A stretch of DNA of 64,000 nt from Powellomyces hirtus. Taxonomy: Eukaryota; Chytridiomycota; Chytridiomycetes; Spizellomycetales; Powellomycetaceae. The position numbers and the translations under genes were made by a program. The notes under the pieces were generated by a model, which was not told the DNA's origin, made no database searches, and worked only from the letters and a program-made list of their open reading frames with translations. The stretch is from the NCBI GenBank assembly GCA_025526995.1, contig JAHLKG010000003.1, forward strand, positions 620,001 through 684,000, in the 5' to 3' direction. This document shows positions 35,305 to 47,523 of this stretch, piece by piece. Position 1 is the stretch's first letter, and every line of letters starts with the position of its first letter.

Positions 35305-38300
35305 ATGTCAGCGAGTGAGGATGACTGGGATGAGTTTGCCCCTCCGGCCAAGGTTGGTTTGTGCATGCAGTGGTCAGCTCAATAACACACTCTGCGATGG
35401 AGTTCGATAGCTCAGGTTTTCTTAAACATGGTTCCGAACCTCAGGCTACAAAGAAATCGGCGACAAAAGCGGCAACTCGCGCGCCGGCAAAAGTCACAAA
35501 ACCGAAGACAGTTGCAAAACCAAAGTCAAAACCTGTTTTGGGAGACGCCAATGTGTCCATGGAAGATGATGCGATAGATTCAAGCAAGGCTCCGAGCAAG
35601 GGAAAGTCTGCTAATAGCTCCGAGCCAAAGTCTGTAGAAGAGGTAAGTGTTGCAGCGAAATACATGTAACAATTGAGACTTTTTGGTCACTTACTCTGAG
35701 ATCAACCTCTAGATTTACCAGAAGAAAACTCAATTGGAACACATTCTGATCCGTCCGGATACCTACATTGGGTCTATCGAATCGCAAACGGTGCCGATGT
35801 GGGTCTACGAAGATGACAAAATGGTGTACCGTGATACCACATATGTCCCTGGATTATACAAAATTTTCGACGAGATCATTGTTAACGGTTGGGAGTGATA
35901 TGTGGTTCGCAATCTAAATCTCCTCTTACCGATTGTATATGCTCTCCAACAGCCGCCGACAACAAAGTCCGTGATCCAACCATGGACACTATCAAAGTCA
36001 ATATTGACAAAGAGAATAGTACCATTTCCGTTTACAACAATGGGCGGGGAATCCCTATCGAGATGCACTCGAAAGAGAAAGTTTATGTTCCTGAACTTAT
36101 CTTTGGACACTTGCTCACCTCATCCAACTACGATGACGACGAGAAAAAAGTCACTGGCGGACGAAATGGTTATGGAGCGAAACTGTGCAATATTTTCAGC
36201 AAAGAGTTCATTGTTGAAACGGCGGATTCTGTCACTGGCAGAAAATTTGTTCAGGTATGCGCGCGATCAAGTGGAGGGGATGGATTGCTTCCTGCACTTG
36301 TGACTGAAAGGTGCATCAATCCGTGAATAGACGCATTCCGACAATATGACCAAGAAATCTGCCCCTCGAGTCACCGCCAATCCCAAGGGCGAAAACTATA
36401 CCAAGATTAGTTTCAAGCCAGATCTGGAGAAATTTGGAATGTCCAGCATCGATAGTGACTTCGAAGCACTGGCTAAAAAGCGAATTTATGACTTGGCCGG
36501 ATGTGTCAGAGGCGTGAAGGTTTTCCTTAACGACGTTCGACTGAAGCTTAAGGACTTCAAAGATTACGTCGAGCTCTACGTTAACAGTGCAACCCATGGT
36601 GGAATCGTGGAGAATCCGGTCATCATTTATGAAAGACCAAATGAGCGCTGGGAAGTTGCCTTCACATTAAGTGACGGTCACTTTCAGCAAGTCAGTTTCG
36701 TGAATTCCATCTGCACAACCAAAGGCGGCACACATGTCGAGCATGTCGCCGCTCAGTTGGCATCTGGCCTGATGGAAGCAGTCAAGAAGAAGGACAAGAA
36801 GGCAATTGCATTGAAACCGCAGCAAGTGAAGAACCATATGTGGGTCTTTGTAAACTGCAGCATTGAGAATCCGGCGTTCGACTCGCAAACGAAAGAAAAC
36901 ATGACGCTAAAGCAGAGTAGCTTCGGATCGAAATGCGGTCTAACTGAGGACTTCATGAAAAAAGGTAACACAACTTTTCCTCCTTTCAAGTCCGTTGTTG
37001 CAAATTAATCAGCTATTTGCGTTCCTTCACAAGTTGTCAAATCTGGGGTGGTAGACAATATTTTGAGCTTCGCGCGATTCAAACAAGACCAACTGCTGAA
37101 AAAGACGGACGGCGGGAAAAAATCGCGATTTAGACATGCCAAATTGGACGAAGCCAATAACGCCGGTGTCAAAAATGGACACCAATGCACGTTGATTCTG
37201 ACAGAAGGAGATTCTGCCAAGACCCTGGCTGTCAGTGGACTTTCCGTCATTGGCCGAGACAATTTCGGAGTCTTTCCGCTGCGTGGAAAGCTTCTGAACG
37301 TTCGAGAAGCGTCCCATTCTCAGATCGCTGCTAATGCGGAAATAACCGCTATCAAAAAGATTATAGGTCTTGAACACGGCAAAGTATACGAGACTGTAAA
37401 AGGACTGCGATACGGGTCCTTGATGATTATGACAGATCAGGATCACGATGGATCCCACATTAAGGGATTGATTATCAACTTGATCGACCACTTTTGGCCC
37501 AGTCTGCTGAAGGTGCCGGGTTTCCTGCTCGAGTTCATTACCCCCATTATCAAGGTAAGTTCCAGGTGACGATCAAACAGATCACCTGACGAGGATTGAC
37601 GCGGATTGGATGCACTCAGGTCACAAAAGGCGAGGGAAAGAAACGACAGGAACGAGCATTTTTCACTATCCCAGAATATGAGACGTGGAAGGCGGAGCAT
37701 GCTGATGCGAAGGGATGGACTATCAAGTACTACAAGGTAGCTGTCCGTCGCAATGCAGGTTGCCAACATCCTTGGCAACACTATCACTAAGTCCTATGTG
37801 ATAGGGTCTGGGTACTAGTGAAAGTGCTGATGCCAAGAAATATTTCTCGGACTTGGATACACACTTGAAGAGGTTCAGCCCAGCGCGAGATGGAGACCGG
37901 GAGCTTATTGACATGGCTTTCAGCAAGAAAAAGGCCGATGACCGGAAGGAATGGTTGCGACAATTCCAGCCAGGAACGTACATGGACCATAACAGAGAAA
38001 GAATTCCTCTGGATGAGTTCATCAATAAGGAACTCATTCTTTTCTCCATGGCCGATAACGCACGATCCATTCCCTCGGCAATCGACGGGCTGAAGCCGGG
38101 ACAGCGGAAGATTATCTGGTCCAGCTTCAAGAAAAATCTGAAGAGCCAGATTAAAGTTGCGCAGCTGGTTGGTTACGTTTCTGAACAATCGGCGTACCAC
38201 CACGGTGAGGCCAGTTTGGCCTCCACAATTGTGGGTCTAGCTCAGACTTTTGTGGGCAGCAACAATCTGTCTCTTCTCCAACCTCACGGACAATTCGGAA

Positions 38301-40884
38301 CAAGATTGCAAGGTGGAAAAGATGCTGCTAGCCCTCGATATATTTTTACCGCATTGTCTCCTCTGGCCCGTGCTCTATTTCAACCGAGCGACGACGCCCT
38401 CCTCACGTACGTGAATGATGATGGTGTGGATGTGGAACCCGAATGGTATCTTCCCATCCTGCCCATGCTCTTGATCAACGGTGCTGAGGGCATTGGTACC
38501 GGTTGGTCTACCTCTATCCCCAACTACAACCCGCGAGAGATTGTCGAAAATATCTTCCGGATGATGGCGGGCCAAGATCCGTTGCCGATGCAGCCTTGGT
38601 ACCGTGGATTCAAGGGGAGCATTGAGCAGATGTCGAAAGACAAGTACAAGGTCACTGGTGTAATCAAAAAGATCAACGACACCACGGTGGAGATCTCGGA
38701 GCTCCCCATTCGCTGCTGGACTCAGAGCTACAAGGAAGACTTGGAGTCGTGGCTCGTCGGAACCGAGAAGGAAACGGCATGGATCACGGACTACAAAGAA
38801 TATCATACAGACACATCAGTTAGGTTTACCGTAACCCTCTCGGAGGAGCAGATGGCTTTGGCTGAGAAAGAAGGCCTGGAAAAGCGCTTCAAACTCGTTG
38901 GTTCCATCTCAACGTCCAACTTGGTCTGCTTTGATCAAGAAGGGCGTATCAAAAAATACGAAAATATTGAAGGCATCTTTACTGACTTTTACGACCTGAG
39001 GCGAAGATACTACCAAAAGAGAAAGGATCACCTGCTTGACGAGCTCAACCACGAGTTGACAAAAATCAACAACAAGGTTCGGTTCGTCACCGAGATCATC
39101 GAAGGAGAATTGGTGGTTCAGAAGAAGAGGAAAGCAGTTCTTCTTCAAGAGCTCAAACAGCGGAAGTATACACCTTTCTATAATAAGAAGGCACCTATCC
39201 CGGAGGAGGAAGATGAGAATGAGGACAGCGCCACCGACAATGCGCAAGCTGGAGGCTATGATTACTTGTTGACCATGCCAATTTGGAATCTGACCATGGA
39301 GAAGGTATGTACTCTTGCGTTTTGTCTGATGTCCGCCAATCAGTCCGCTAATGTCATACTGCGGCAACAGGTAGAACAACTCAAAAATCAAAGGGATCAG
39401 AAGGAATCTGAGATCGTTCTTATGACTGGACTTTCCATCGATGATCTGTGGAGGACGGATCTCGACGGATTCCTTGCGCAATGGGATGTAAGTAGCATGT
39501 ATTAAACAACTTACGAGGCCTGACCACCATTCAATAGACTGATCTGTTTGTTTTTTTTTTTCTGTAGGACTTCGAGAAAAAGATGGAAGCGGCGGACGCG
39601 CAAGTCCCAAAAAATGGAACCACTGCTGCTGGTGGAGGCAGGAAACCTGCTGGAGCGAAGAAAACCACCGCGGTTGCTAAGGGCAAGACTGTTGCGACGA
39701 AAGCGAAGGCGCCTGAACCTGTCAGTGACGAAAACAACGACGATGACTTCATGGTCGCTGACGATAGCTCCACGATCAATGATCCGGCAGGTTAGGAGCA
39801 ACGCTGGTTCGGGTGATGGTTAGTCGACCGAGTACTCAAGACCTTCTTCTTCATTTCCTTAGAGCTTCGCAACGTGAAGCAAGAAAAGCCTAAACGCGTG
39901 GTCAAGACTGCACCTAAATCAGCAAAGCCGGCTGCGGCCAGCAAGGCAGCCACCTCCGCTGCGATCGAAGATCTTACAGAAAATATGTCCACAATAAGCA
40001 TCGACAAAAAGCCAGCGGTAACAGCGGCCAAAAAGCGAACACTTGGGGGCAGGAAAACAGCGGCTCCCGGACAAGCGAGGGCGCCGGTTGCGATGAAAAC
40101 GGAGAGCAAGTCGGAAACAGGAAGTTCGACGACATCTTCCCCCGGAAGCAAGAATACTTTGCCTGCGAGTGCTGCAGCTACATCGGAATGGAACTATGAC
40201 TCTGGTGACAATGGAATGGATGACTACATGGACATCGACGCCCTGGCATCAACAGCTGCGGCAGCGTTTGGGAAACCAGAAGCCAAGCCTGTAAAGCCTG
40301 TGACTTCTCGAGCCCAGAAACCCGCTGCAGCCCCCGCGCCGGCCAAAAGTCGAGCAGCTCGCGTCAAAGGATCCATCGTGGAATCAGACTCTGACGAGAC
40401 CACCATGGGAGATCTACCGAGATCCAGTTCACCCGCCAAAAAGAAGGCAACTGCTGCACGAGGCAAGAAAGATGCTGCCAAGTTCCTTTCTGATTCCGAT
40501 GCGCCGAGTCCCATTGCCAAGGCTGCGCCACGTAGAAAAGCTCAAGCTATCTCCGAGTCTGAATATGACTTGGATCTTCCTGCCTCTCTCCCTCTTTCCA
40601 AGAAGCCCACTGCCCCTGCTGCTGCTTCGCGCAAGAAACCTGTGGCGGTTGCTTCGGAGACGGACGATGAAGGAGATGATATTACCCCTGCGCCTGTGAC
40701 AAGCAAAGTAGCCTCGTCCAAGAGTGCTGTTGCTGTCAAGATCCCCGCTGCAGGCAGAACCACTCGTGGCAAGCAGCCTGTAAAATATGTGGATACGGCC
40801 AGTGAAGAAGATGAGGACGTTATCAGTGACTTTGAAGGAAGCGAGATTGAAGAATCGGAAAGTGACTTTGAGGGTGATTATTAG
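35305..40884 (+). CDS. TOP2: DNA topoisomerase II
   Basis: ATP-dependent type IIA topoisomerase that decatenates chromosomes. Eleven exons: 35305-35352, 35445-35642, 35713-35887, 35953-36254, 36331-36964, 37034-37554, 37620-37736, 37805-39304, 39371-39487, 39568-39790, 39863-40884; 1618 residues. The GHKL ATPase region shows QLEHILIRPDTYIGS, DEIIVNAADNKV, VYNNGRGIPIEMH and GGRNGYGAKLCNIFS. The TOPRIM site has TEGDSAKT (Glu ~510) and TDQDHDGSHIKG (~586-597). The DNA-cleavage tyrosine is Tyr ~844 in GGKDAASPRYIFTAL. A ~350-residue C-terminal tail is Lys/Ala/Ser-rich with acidic patches and ends in an Asp/Glu/Ser cluster, typical of the regulatory, phosphorylated nuclear tail. The acidic N-terminus MSASEDDWDEF is encoded by a 48-nt first exon. 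Three introns begin GTTGGT, GTTGGG or GTTAGG. Confidence 0.97.
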
Positions 40885-41117
40885 ACAACATCAATGGTTA
40901 GTAATCTTTTCTTCCTTGCTTGATCGTGTCCCCCCTTCGAATGTGGACCATGTACATTAGTTTGCTTCTTTTGTTGTCTGTTTGTAGTTAGCGTAGAAGT
41001 GTGTGCTGCCCCTCTTTTTAACGCAAAGGAAAAAGATAAAGATAAATGAATTTGATGGGTATAGTATCTACACATGCGCTTTCAGAGAGTTACGGGGATG
41101 GGGCAGGCGAGGTAGGA

Positions 41118-41680
41118 TCAGGCGAATAGGGCTTTCATCTCCGTGCTGTCGGTGCTGTCGACCGGTTTGTAGCCTTTTGAATTTGATATCTGCCTATTGG
41201 CGCCTTGTTCCAGCAACAATTTCACGATCTCCGATGCCCCCAGAAACGTTGCTAGATGCAGCGCCGTGTTGCCACCCTAAGCAAAAATAGCGAGGGTTTC
41301 CTCATAAGACATACAAATGATGCGCGCAAGAGCAGTCCTCAAACCGTTCCTCTTTCTCTCCTACCCCAAACGGAATATCCAAATCATCTTTGACCGTGCG
41401 TTCCAAAATATCCTTGGCGATCGCATCATTCCCCATCAAAATCGCATACTGCAGCGCAGTGATGGCGCCCAGGTACGCGCCCAGGTACACATACGAGTCC
41501 AACTCGACCTCGGGCGCGAATTTGATGGTCGCGTCCCGGTGCTTGGCGGACGTTAACGAGTGGTTCTCGGCGAGTAGCGACCGCACTAAGGAGGTGTCGG
41601 AGGATTTGATAGCGGAAAAGAGCGTCTTGGGGAGTGGTTTGAGGAGAGGGAACAGGTTGGGGGTTAGGAAGGATGATTGA
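41118..41680 (-). CDS. Ankyrin-repeat protein, 5' end unresolved
   Basis: Two segments on the minus strand join in phase across a GTAGG...TTAG intron: about 41680-41365 and 41276-41118. The downstream exon is a clear ankyrin repeat (GGNTALHLATFLGASEIVKL then LLEQGANRQISNSKGYKPV). The upstream exon contains a more divergent repeat (AYLGAITALQYAILMGNDAI then AKDILERT). No ATG is found in frame upstream of about 41640 on the minus strand, so a first exon is likely missing from this model or the gene starts at a non-obvious Met. Role unknown; ankyrin repeats mediate protein contacts. Confidence 0.7.
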
Positions 41681-41689
41681 AGAGTATGA

Positions 41690-42274
41690 ATGAATAAAGA
41701 CTGTTGGTCTTTCGGCTCTCCGTGTCTTTGTGATCGGCCTCCCGCTGACCGCCCCTATTCGCCAAAGAACACAGCCGCCCTTGGTTGCCCAATCACATCG
41801 TCCTCCTGATCTACTTCTCTCGGCGTATTATATTTTCAGACAAGTGGCCAGTCCAGTTACGCAGGCCCTCATAAGTGTTTCGTCTATCCTTGTCCTCGTC
41901 TCCATCAATTCGATTTCCAACCACTTCCTTACGTTTTACACAAAGCTCTTTGATGTGTACATACCTCTATGGACGCCATCGTTATGATGGGCTGGGTTTG
42001 GCGGTGTGTGGGGTGCGTGCGCTTTAGCGGGGGGGTTTTGAATATGCGCTTTTTTGGTTACATACGGGGACACTGTTGAGCAAGAAGGCAAACGAAGTGG
42101 GGCCTTCGTAAGCAATCTGACGCGAAACGCGTAACTGCGCATCCCGACAGCCCTGGGACGGTGGACCTCGCTGTGTATCCGAGTGTGAATAGTTTTTAGA
42201 CAATCGTTGTGAATATATTGAAATTATTGGGGGAATGGGGCAATATGTACAAAATTCGGCGGTATACATTCACA
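41690..42274. other. Region upstream of ankyrin gene and 3' flank of the UBC gene
   Basis: No convincing coding sequence; a missing first exon of the ankyrin gene may lie here. Otherwise nothing is seen. Confidence 0.45.
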
Positions 42275-44588
42275 CTAAACACCACAGGGTCCCCCGCATA
42301 TCGGGCAATATCCAGGGGTATTTTGAGCCAGCCGGGCAGCAGCTTCCTTCGCAGCATCAGCCTTCCGGCGGATGACCGTCCTCGGATCGGGATAAAAGCT
42401 GCGACCCATCCGAACCTTCCGTTGTCGTCTCGGTCTTCCGTCCGGGTTGCATGCGGCGGGTTCCTGCGCATAGCGCAAGAACCACAGCTCGTCTTGCGAG
42501 TAGGGACAGATGTGATAATACTTTGCCGCACTGCTGTTCACCGCCGATTTGAGGAGATTGCTCAACGCTGTGGTCGTGGGAGCGAGGTCTTGGAGGGAGA
42601 GTAGGGTGAACACCTCCTCCCAGGATTGGACTTGCAGGATTTGGCGGGCGTGTGACGCGAGTTCGGATGCCAGTTCGGCGGTCGGGAATCCGTATGTCTT
42701 GGCGGAGGCTGAGAGCAGGTTGTCGAGGTGGACCTTTACCCAGTCGGCTTTGTAGCTTGGAATGGCATCCGCTTTCTTGCGGCGTGTGGTCACCTTCTCC
42801 CAACCTTCGTCGTCGTCTTCGACCGCAACGTTTGCCTCAACATCGGTCGTGGCGATATCCTGTGCCTTCTGCTTTTTGTCGCGCCACACCAACTTGCGCA
42901 AGAAGTAAACTTGGAACAGGACCAGCCGCAGGCCCGTTAGACCTCCCTCGAATGTCTGCCTAATACGTAGCATCGAGACCTGTCCCTCCATGTACGCAAG
43001 ATGTGGAAACATGGTCAGAGTCCAGTAGGCGTTTCTCGCCAGGAGCTCTTTGATCAGAACGCGGGAGGCATCTGTCCATGAGACGCCTGGGACCAGCGCA
43101 AACAATATGAGAAACTCGCCAAAGTCGGGGACCGCAGTTTTCGATCGCCCCGATTCGCGGCGCAGGAACCGGTGTACTTTGCTGTGGGCAAATTCGGTGA
43201 TGATCGGATAGCGAGCGGCGAGAGTCAGTAGGAGGTGGAGGAGCGTGCAGTAGCCCGTCAACGCCTTTTCGGAGGCGTGAAGGATGGTTTTCTTGTTGGT
43301 TGCAGATGACGAATTGGCATCCGTGTCCTCAGCACCGACATCCTTCATCAAGTCGACAACCATTCGGTTCATCCACTTTCCTAGCACTTCAACAACCACG
43401 CGGGGATCGAAAGGCTCCGATTCCCCGCGTCCAGCCAGGCTCATGAGCTCTTTCTCAATCCGGGATTGAGCGCGATCGAAATGCGGGCCGTTCAGCACGA
43501 GAGGAAGGAAGCTTGAGATATCTTCACCCCATGGGCCCTCCGAGACCTTGAACTGCGTGTACGCGTCGAGCGAAAGAAGGTCAAAGCTGCTGGTAATTTT
43601 GACGTTCCGACCAATGCGGGACGTTTGGACGCCCACGCCGAGGATGGCGGATTTGAAGTCGACCTTGAGGTAGAAGCATCGAAGCTCGCGTCGGAGGCAG
43701 AGGGCCGATATGTCGACTAGTCGGGAGAAAGGTGGGTAAGCCTTGTTAAGCGACAGGAGGTCCTTCTTGGTCAAGTGGTCAGCAATCAGATCCCAGCAAT
43801 CGGGAATCCGGTCCAATACATGCAGAGCACAAGCTTGTCGGGCGGCCGCAATGGGTGTGTGGTAACCTGAGTCGTTGATGCCGCTCGGCACACGTTCGGA
43901 GCTGTTCACACTTGCACTTGCACCAGATGATAGGATGGCCTTCTTGCCGTAGCCACAACCGTTGCAACTGAAGTGGCTGGTCATCTTCTGAAGAGTTGCC
44001 AGATCCGTCGCTTTGCGGCGCTCGAGCCTGCCGCTATACTCCTGCTCTACCTTGTCGGCCGTAAAGAAGCTCAAGAGCTGGACAAAAATGGTTTGCAGCG
44101 CATATGCCGGTGTGTATCCGCCGATGTATCCTTCACTGTCCTTGACGATCCTTCCTTTCAGGATATCACAGCAGATGTAGGAACCAAAAATGTTTGGGTG
44201 TGGGATTGGCGTCGAAATTTCCACCTGGGAAGAAAAACGATATGACGTTGGACCATGGCAAAAGAAAAAACATCGGGGCTCAAAATAAAGAACTTACCAC
44301 GGGCGACACCTGTGGATAGTTTTCCGGGATCAAAACGCTGAGGTGGAGTTTGATGCCAACGTAATGACCCGACAGCGGTGTCAGAACCACGCACATCCGA
44401 CGCACGTCTCCCTCGTCTACAAACACCTCCACACCTGGGACCGGCTCGCGTTGCAGGTCACCCAGATCACGCAACAGCCGTGCCAGGCCAGGAGTGACCT
44501 TCTTCTGCCTAGCTGGCACAGTTTTAGCGACCGTTGGGTTGGTCGCTACGATCCGGAGGACGCGGCGTGGGGAGGTGTTGGTAGACAT
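42275..44588 (-). CDS. Ubiquitin-conjugating (UBC) domain protein with F-box-like segment
   Basis: Two exons (44588-44298 and 44224-42275) encode 746 residues. Residues ~27-190 form a UBC fold: TPGLARLLRDLGDLQ, VVLTPLSGHYVGIKLHLSV, PENYPQVSP, then HPNIFGSYICCDIL. The E2 HPN motif is intact (His106-Asn108) and Cys115 sits where the catalytic cysteine lies in canonical E2s. A family-specific insert follows (SEGYIGGYTPAYALQTIFVQ). A short Cys cluster lies at ~215 (CNGCGYG). At ~265-300 an F-box-like stretch occurs (VLDRIPDCWDLIADHLTKKD). The rest is helical and ends in CPICGGPCGV, a possible zinc site. The architecture is known to me from other fungi without an assigned function. It is divergent from the proteasome gene RPT5. 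Confidence 0.85.
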
Positions 44589-45241
44589 TCGAGCAAGACT
44601 GACGAAAGGCGGCGTGGGGGACGACAGCTCTGTGTCGGAATTCAAGGGGATGCCACAAGGGGCCCATTTATAGACGATGGGGCACGCATAGCCTCGTCTT
44701 TATTCAATCATGCCTTGCCAGCATAGCCGTAAATGAAGAAGGGGTTGGTGACTGACGCACGGCGCAAACGTCTGCAGCGCCATCTACTGGGGGTGAGCTG
44801 TGGGTGACTGACCCCTGTATGGGTGCGGCCGAGTGTGAGGCTCACTTTCTTTTTCCGCGCGTTGTGTTCTGTCTCCTGTGGCTCTGCAACTTATCCTCCG
44901 CCTTGTTGGTGCGCGTGGCTTGGCAACCGCGACGCGAACGCGTTTTGGCAACAATAGTGTGTGCGCTACCTCCTGGTCCGACCTAGATCTGGTCTCCTCT
45001 GGCCAAGCGACCACATGCAACAAGCGAGGAAGAAGGAGACGCGTCAGCGTGAACAAGCAAAAGCAGCGGAGAGCAACGTCGAAATTGAAAGTTACTGTCA
45101 TCTCCATCTTCGTACAAACGAACGCAACAGGACTAGCAGTCGTGAATAGCCAAATCCACAACCGCCTCACGCACGCACTCATCTGCATATCCACGCACGT
45201 CACAAGCGGTCCTCCCACTACTGCGACTCACCTGAAGCAAC
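44589..45241. promoter_or_regulatory. Bidirectional promoter region, UBC protein / RPT5
   Basis: 653 bp between divergent ATGs of two ubiquitin-system genes. No exact copy of the yeast proteasome element GGTGGCAAA was seen on either strand. Confidence 0.5.
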
Positions 45242-46891
45242 ATGGCCACACTAGAAGACAAGGAGATATGGAACAACGCCGAGCAAGGCGACGCCGAAGA
45301 CCTCGGCCAGGAGATTCTCCGCGCCGGCACAGACGAAATTGCCAACCGTACACGGCTGCTGGAAAACGACATCAAAGTCATGAAGTCTGAGCAGATGCGC
45401 ATCTCCCACGAGCAGAGCGCTATGAAGGAGCGCATCAAGGACAACAAGGAGAAGATAAAGCTCAACAAGCAACTGCCTTACCTTGTCGCCAACGTGGTCG
45501 AGATTCTTGACATGAACCCCGACGAGGAGCCTGAGGAGGATGGTGCCAACATCGACTTGGACGCGCACAGGAAAGGCAAATGCGCTGTGGTAAAAACATC
45601 GACGCGTCAGACAATCTTCCTCCCCATGGTCGGTCTGGTGGATGCCGAAAAGCTGAAACCTGCTGACCTTGTTGGTGTGAACAAGGACAGCTACCTGATT
45701 CTGGACATGCTGCCTGCTGAGTACGATTCTCGCGTTAAGGCGATGGAGGTCGATGAAAAACCTACTGAGGATTACAACGATGTTGGTGGATTGGACAAGC
45801 AGATCGAGGAGATGGTGGAGGCCATTGTGCTGCCTATGACCCAGAAAGAGAGGTTCCAGAACCTGGGCATCAAGCCACCAAAGGGTATGTATACTCCATC
45901 TTTCATGCGGATGTCATGTCTGTTGCTCACTAGACTGTTATTCTGACACTTAATGTAAACATCCAGGTTGTCTTATGTACGGACCGGTACGTACAAAAGA
46001 AATCACAAAGATTACTCCCTTGGGTTTGGTTTGCCGATGTACTAAATCCCAATTTCACCACAAAATACTAGCCAGGGACAGGAAAGACACTTTTGGCCCG
46101 AGCCTGCGCCGCCCAGACAAATTCCACCTTCTTGAAACTCGCCGGTCCACAGCTGGTGCAGATGTTCATCGGAGACGGCGCCAAGCTGGTCCGAGATGCG
46201 TTCGATCTCGCCAAGGAGAAATCTCCAGCAATCATCTTCATTGACGAAATCGATGCCGTGGGTACCAAGCGTTTCGACAGCGAGAAATCCGGAGATCGTG
46301 AAGTACAGCGTACCATGTTGGAACTCCTCAATCAGCTGGATGGATTCAGCAGTGACGACAGCATCAAGGTAAAAACATAAATCCTATGGCCCATGTCTCC
46401 ATATTCTCCATACCTGTTGTTATGCCTGTCGTTTTACAACGTTTCGCCCCTTCCAATTTCACCTTAGGTCATTGCCGCCACGAACCGAATCGACATTCTT
46501 GACCCGGCGCTGCTGCGATCCGGTCGACTGGACCGCAAAATCGAGTTCCCCTTGCCGACCGAAGAAGGCCGGGCGCGCATCATGCAGATCCATTCTCGCA
46601 AAATGACTGTGTCAGACGGCGTCAATTTCGACGAACTCGCCCGTACCTGCGACGAATTCAACGGCGCCCAGTGCAAAGCCGTCTGCGTCGAAGCCGGAAT
46701 GATTGCCCTCCGTCGCGGCGCGAGCGAAATCACCCATGAGGATTTCATGGAGGGGATCAATGAAGTACAGGCCAAGAAGAAGACGTCGTTGCAGGTACAA
46801 AGCAAAAGAAAATTCCAGAGATGGTTGGCGTTCACCCTCTCTTCGTTTCTCACGCCTTTTTCATCTTCTTCTGCAACAGTACTACGCATAA
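45242..46891 (+). CDS. RPT5: 26S proteasome regulatory AAA-ATPase subunit Rpt5
   Basis: One of six ATPases of the 19S base, which unfolds substrates and opens the 20S gate. Exons 45242-45884, 45967-45986 (20-nt microexon), 46072-46368, 46468-46794 and 46880-46891 (12 nt) encode 432 residues. An N-terminal coiled coil ([20 protein letters not shown]) precedes the OB domain. Walker A is GPPGTGKT, split across the microexon junction (GCLMYGP|PGTGKT region). Walker B is [15 protein letters not shown]; sensor [20 protein letters not shown] and arginine fingers [18 protein letters not shown] / RSGRLDRK are present. The final exon encodes only YYA and the stop, which is the Rpt5 HbYX motif that docks in the 20S alpha ring. 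All parts are intact. Confidence 0.97.
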
Positions 46892-47523
46892 AACAGCAAC
46901 CAGAGAAATCGAAATACCCGTCCTCCCCTCCCCCGCAACGACACCCTTGGGAAGGCAGACGTCATCGACCAAAAAGAGCAAAAGCCTCGCAAGCAAAGGA
47001 AGCGCGAGCGGTTTATCGAGTCACGGTTTATTCTTTGCTTGTCACCATCTGCAGGAAATAATCGAAAGTCCAAGGCTTTCTTTCACGTGGTGGTGGTGTA
47101 CCTGCGGATCCTCCCTCTCTTCATAATATATTTCTCCCCTCTCAACGAATCATCGGAGCCGTCACTTGTGGTACATTTGGTTCTGTTTTGCCAGTTGTTT
47201 CGTAGATGGTCCTGGAATGGGACAGAGAGTGGGAAACACGGAAATGGGCAGTCCAAGTATCTCAAAGAAAAAAGTATATATATTATGGGGGTGACATTGA
47301 AAAAAAAAAAAAGAACAAAAGGTGACAACAAAACAGTAGAGGAGGAAAGGAACTGGACTGTTACGAGTGAAGGGTGAAAATGGGTATCAAGTACATACGA
47401 CTGCGGATGGGATGTTGAGGACGGGGATGGGCAAAGATATTATTATTTGCCACTATCGCACTGTGGCGCTTTGCTCCAGAATGGGGGTATATATATATAA
47501 AAAAACACAATATTTCATCCCAC
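46892..47523. other. Convergent intergenic region RPT5 / RIM15-like
   Basis: 3' UTRs of both genes. If the last RPT5 intron is retained, the frame remains open here to about 47061, giving an alternative C-terminus. No other gene is supported. Confidence 0.5.

Noticed and set aside
44900..44960. Possible PACE-like proteasome promoter element near TTGGCAACC
   Set aside because: Does not match GGTGGCAAA closely enough to claim.
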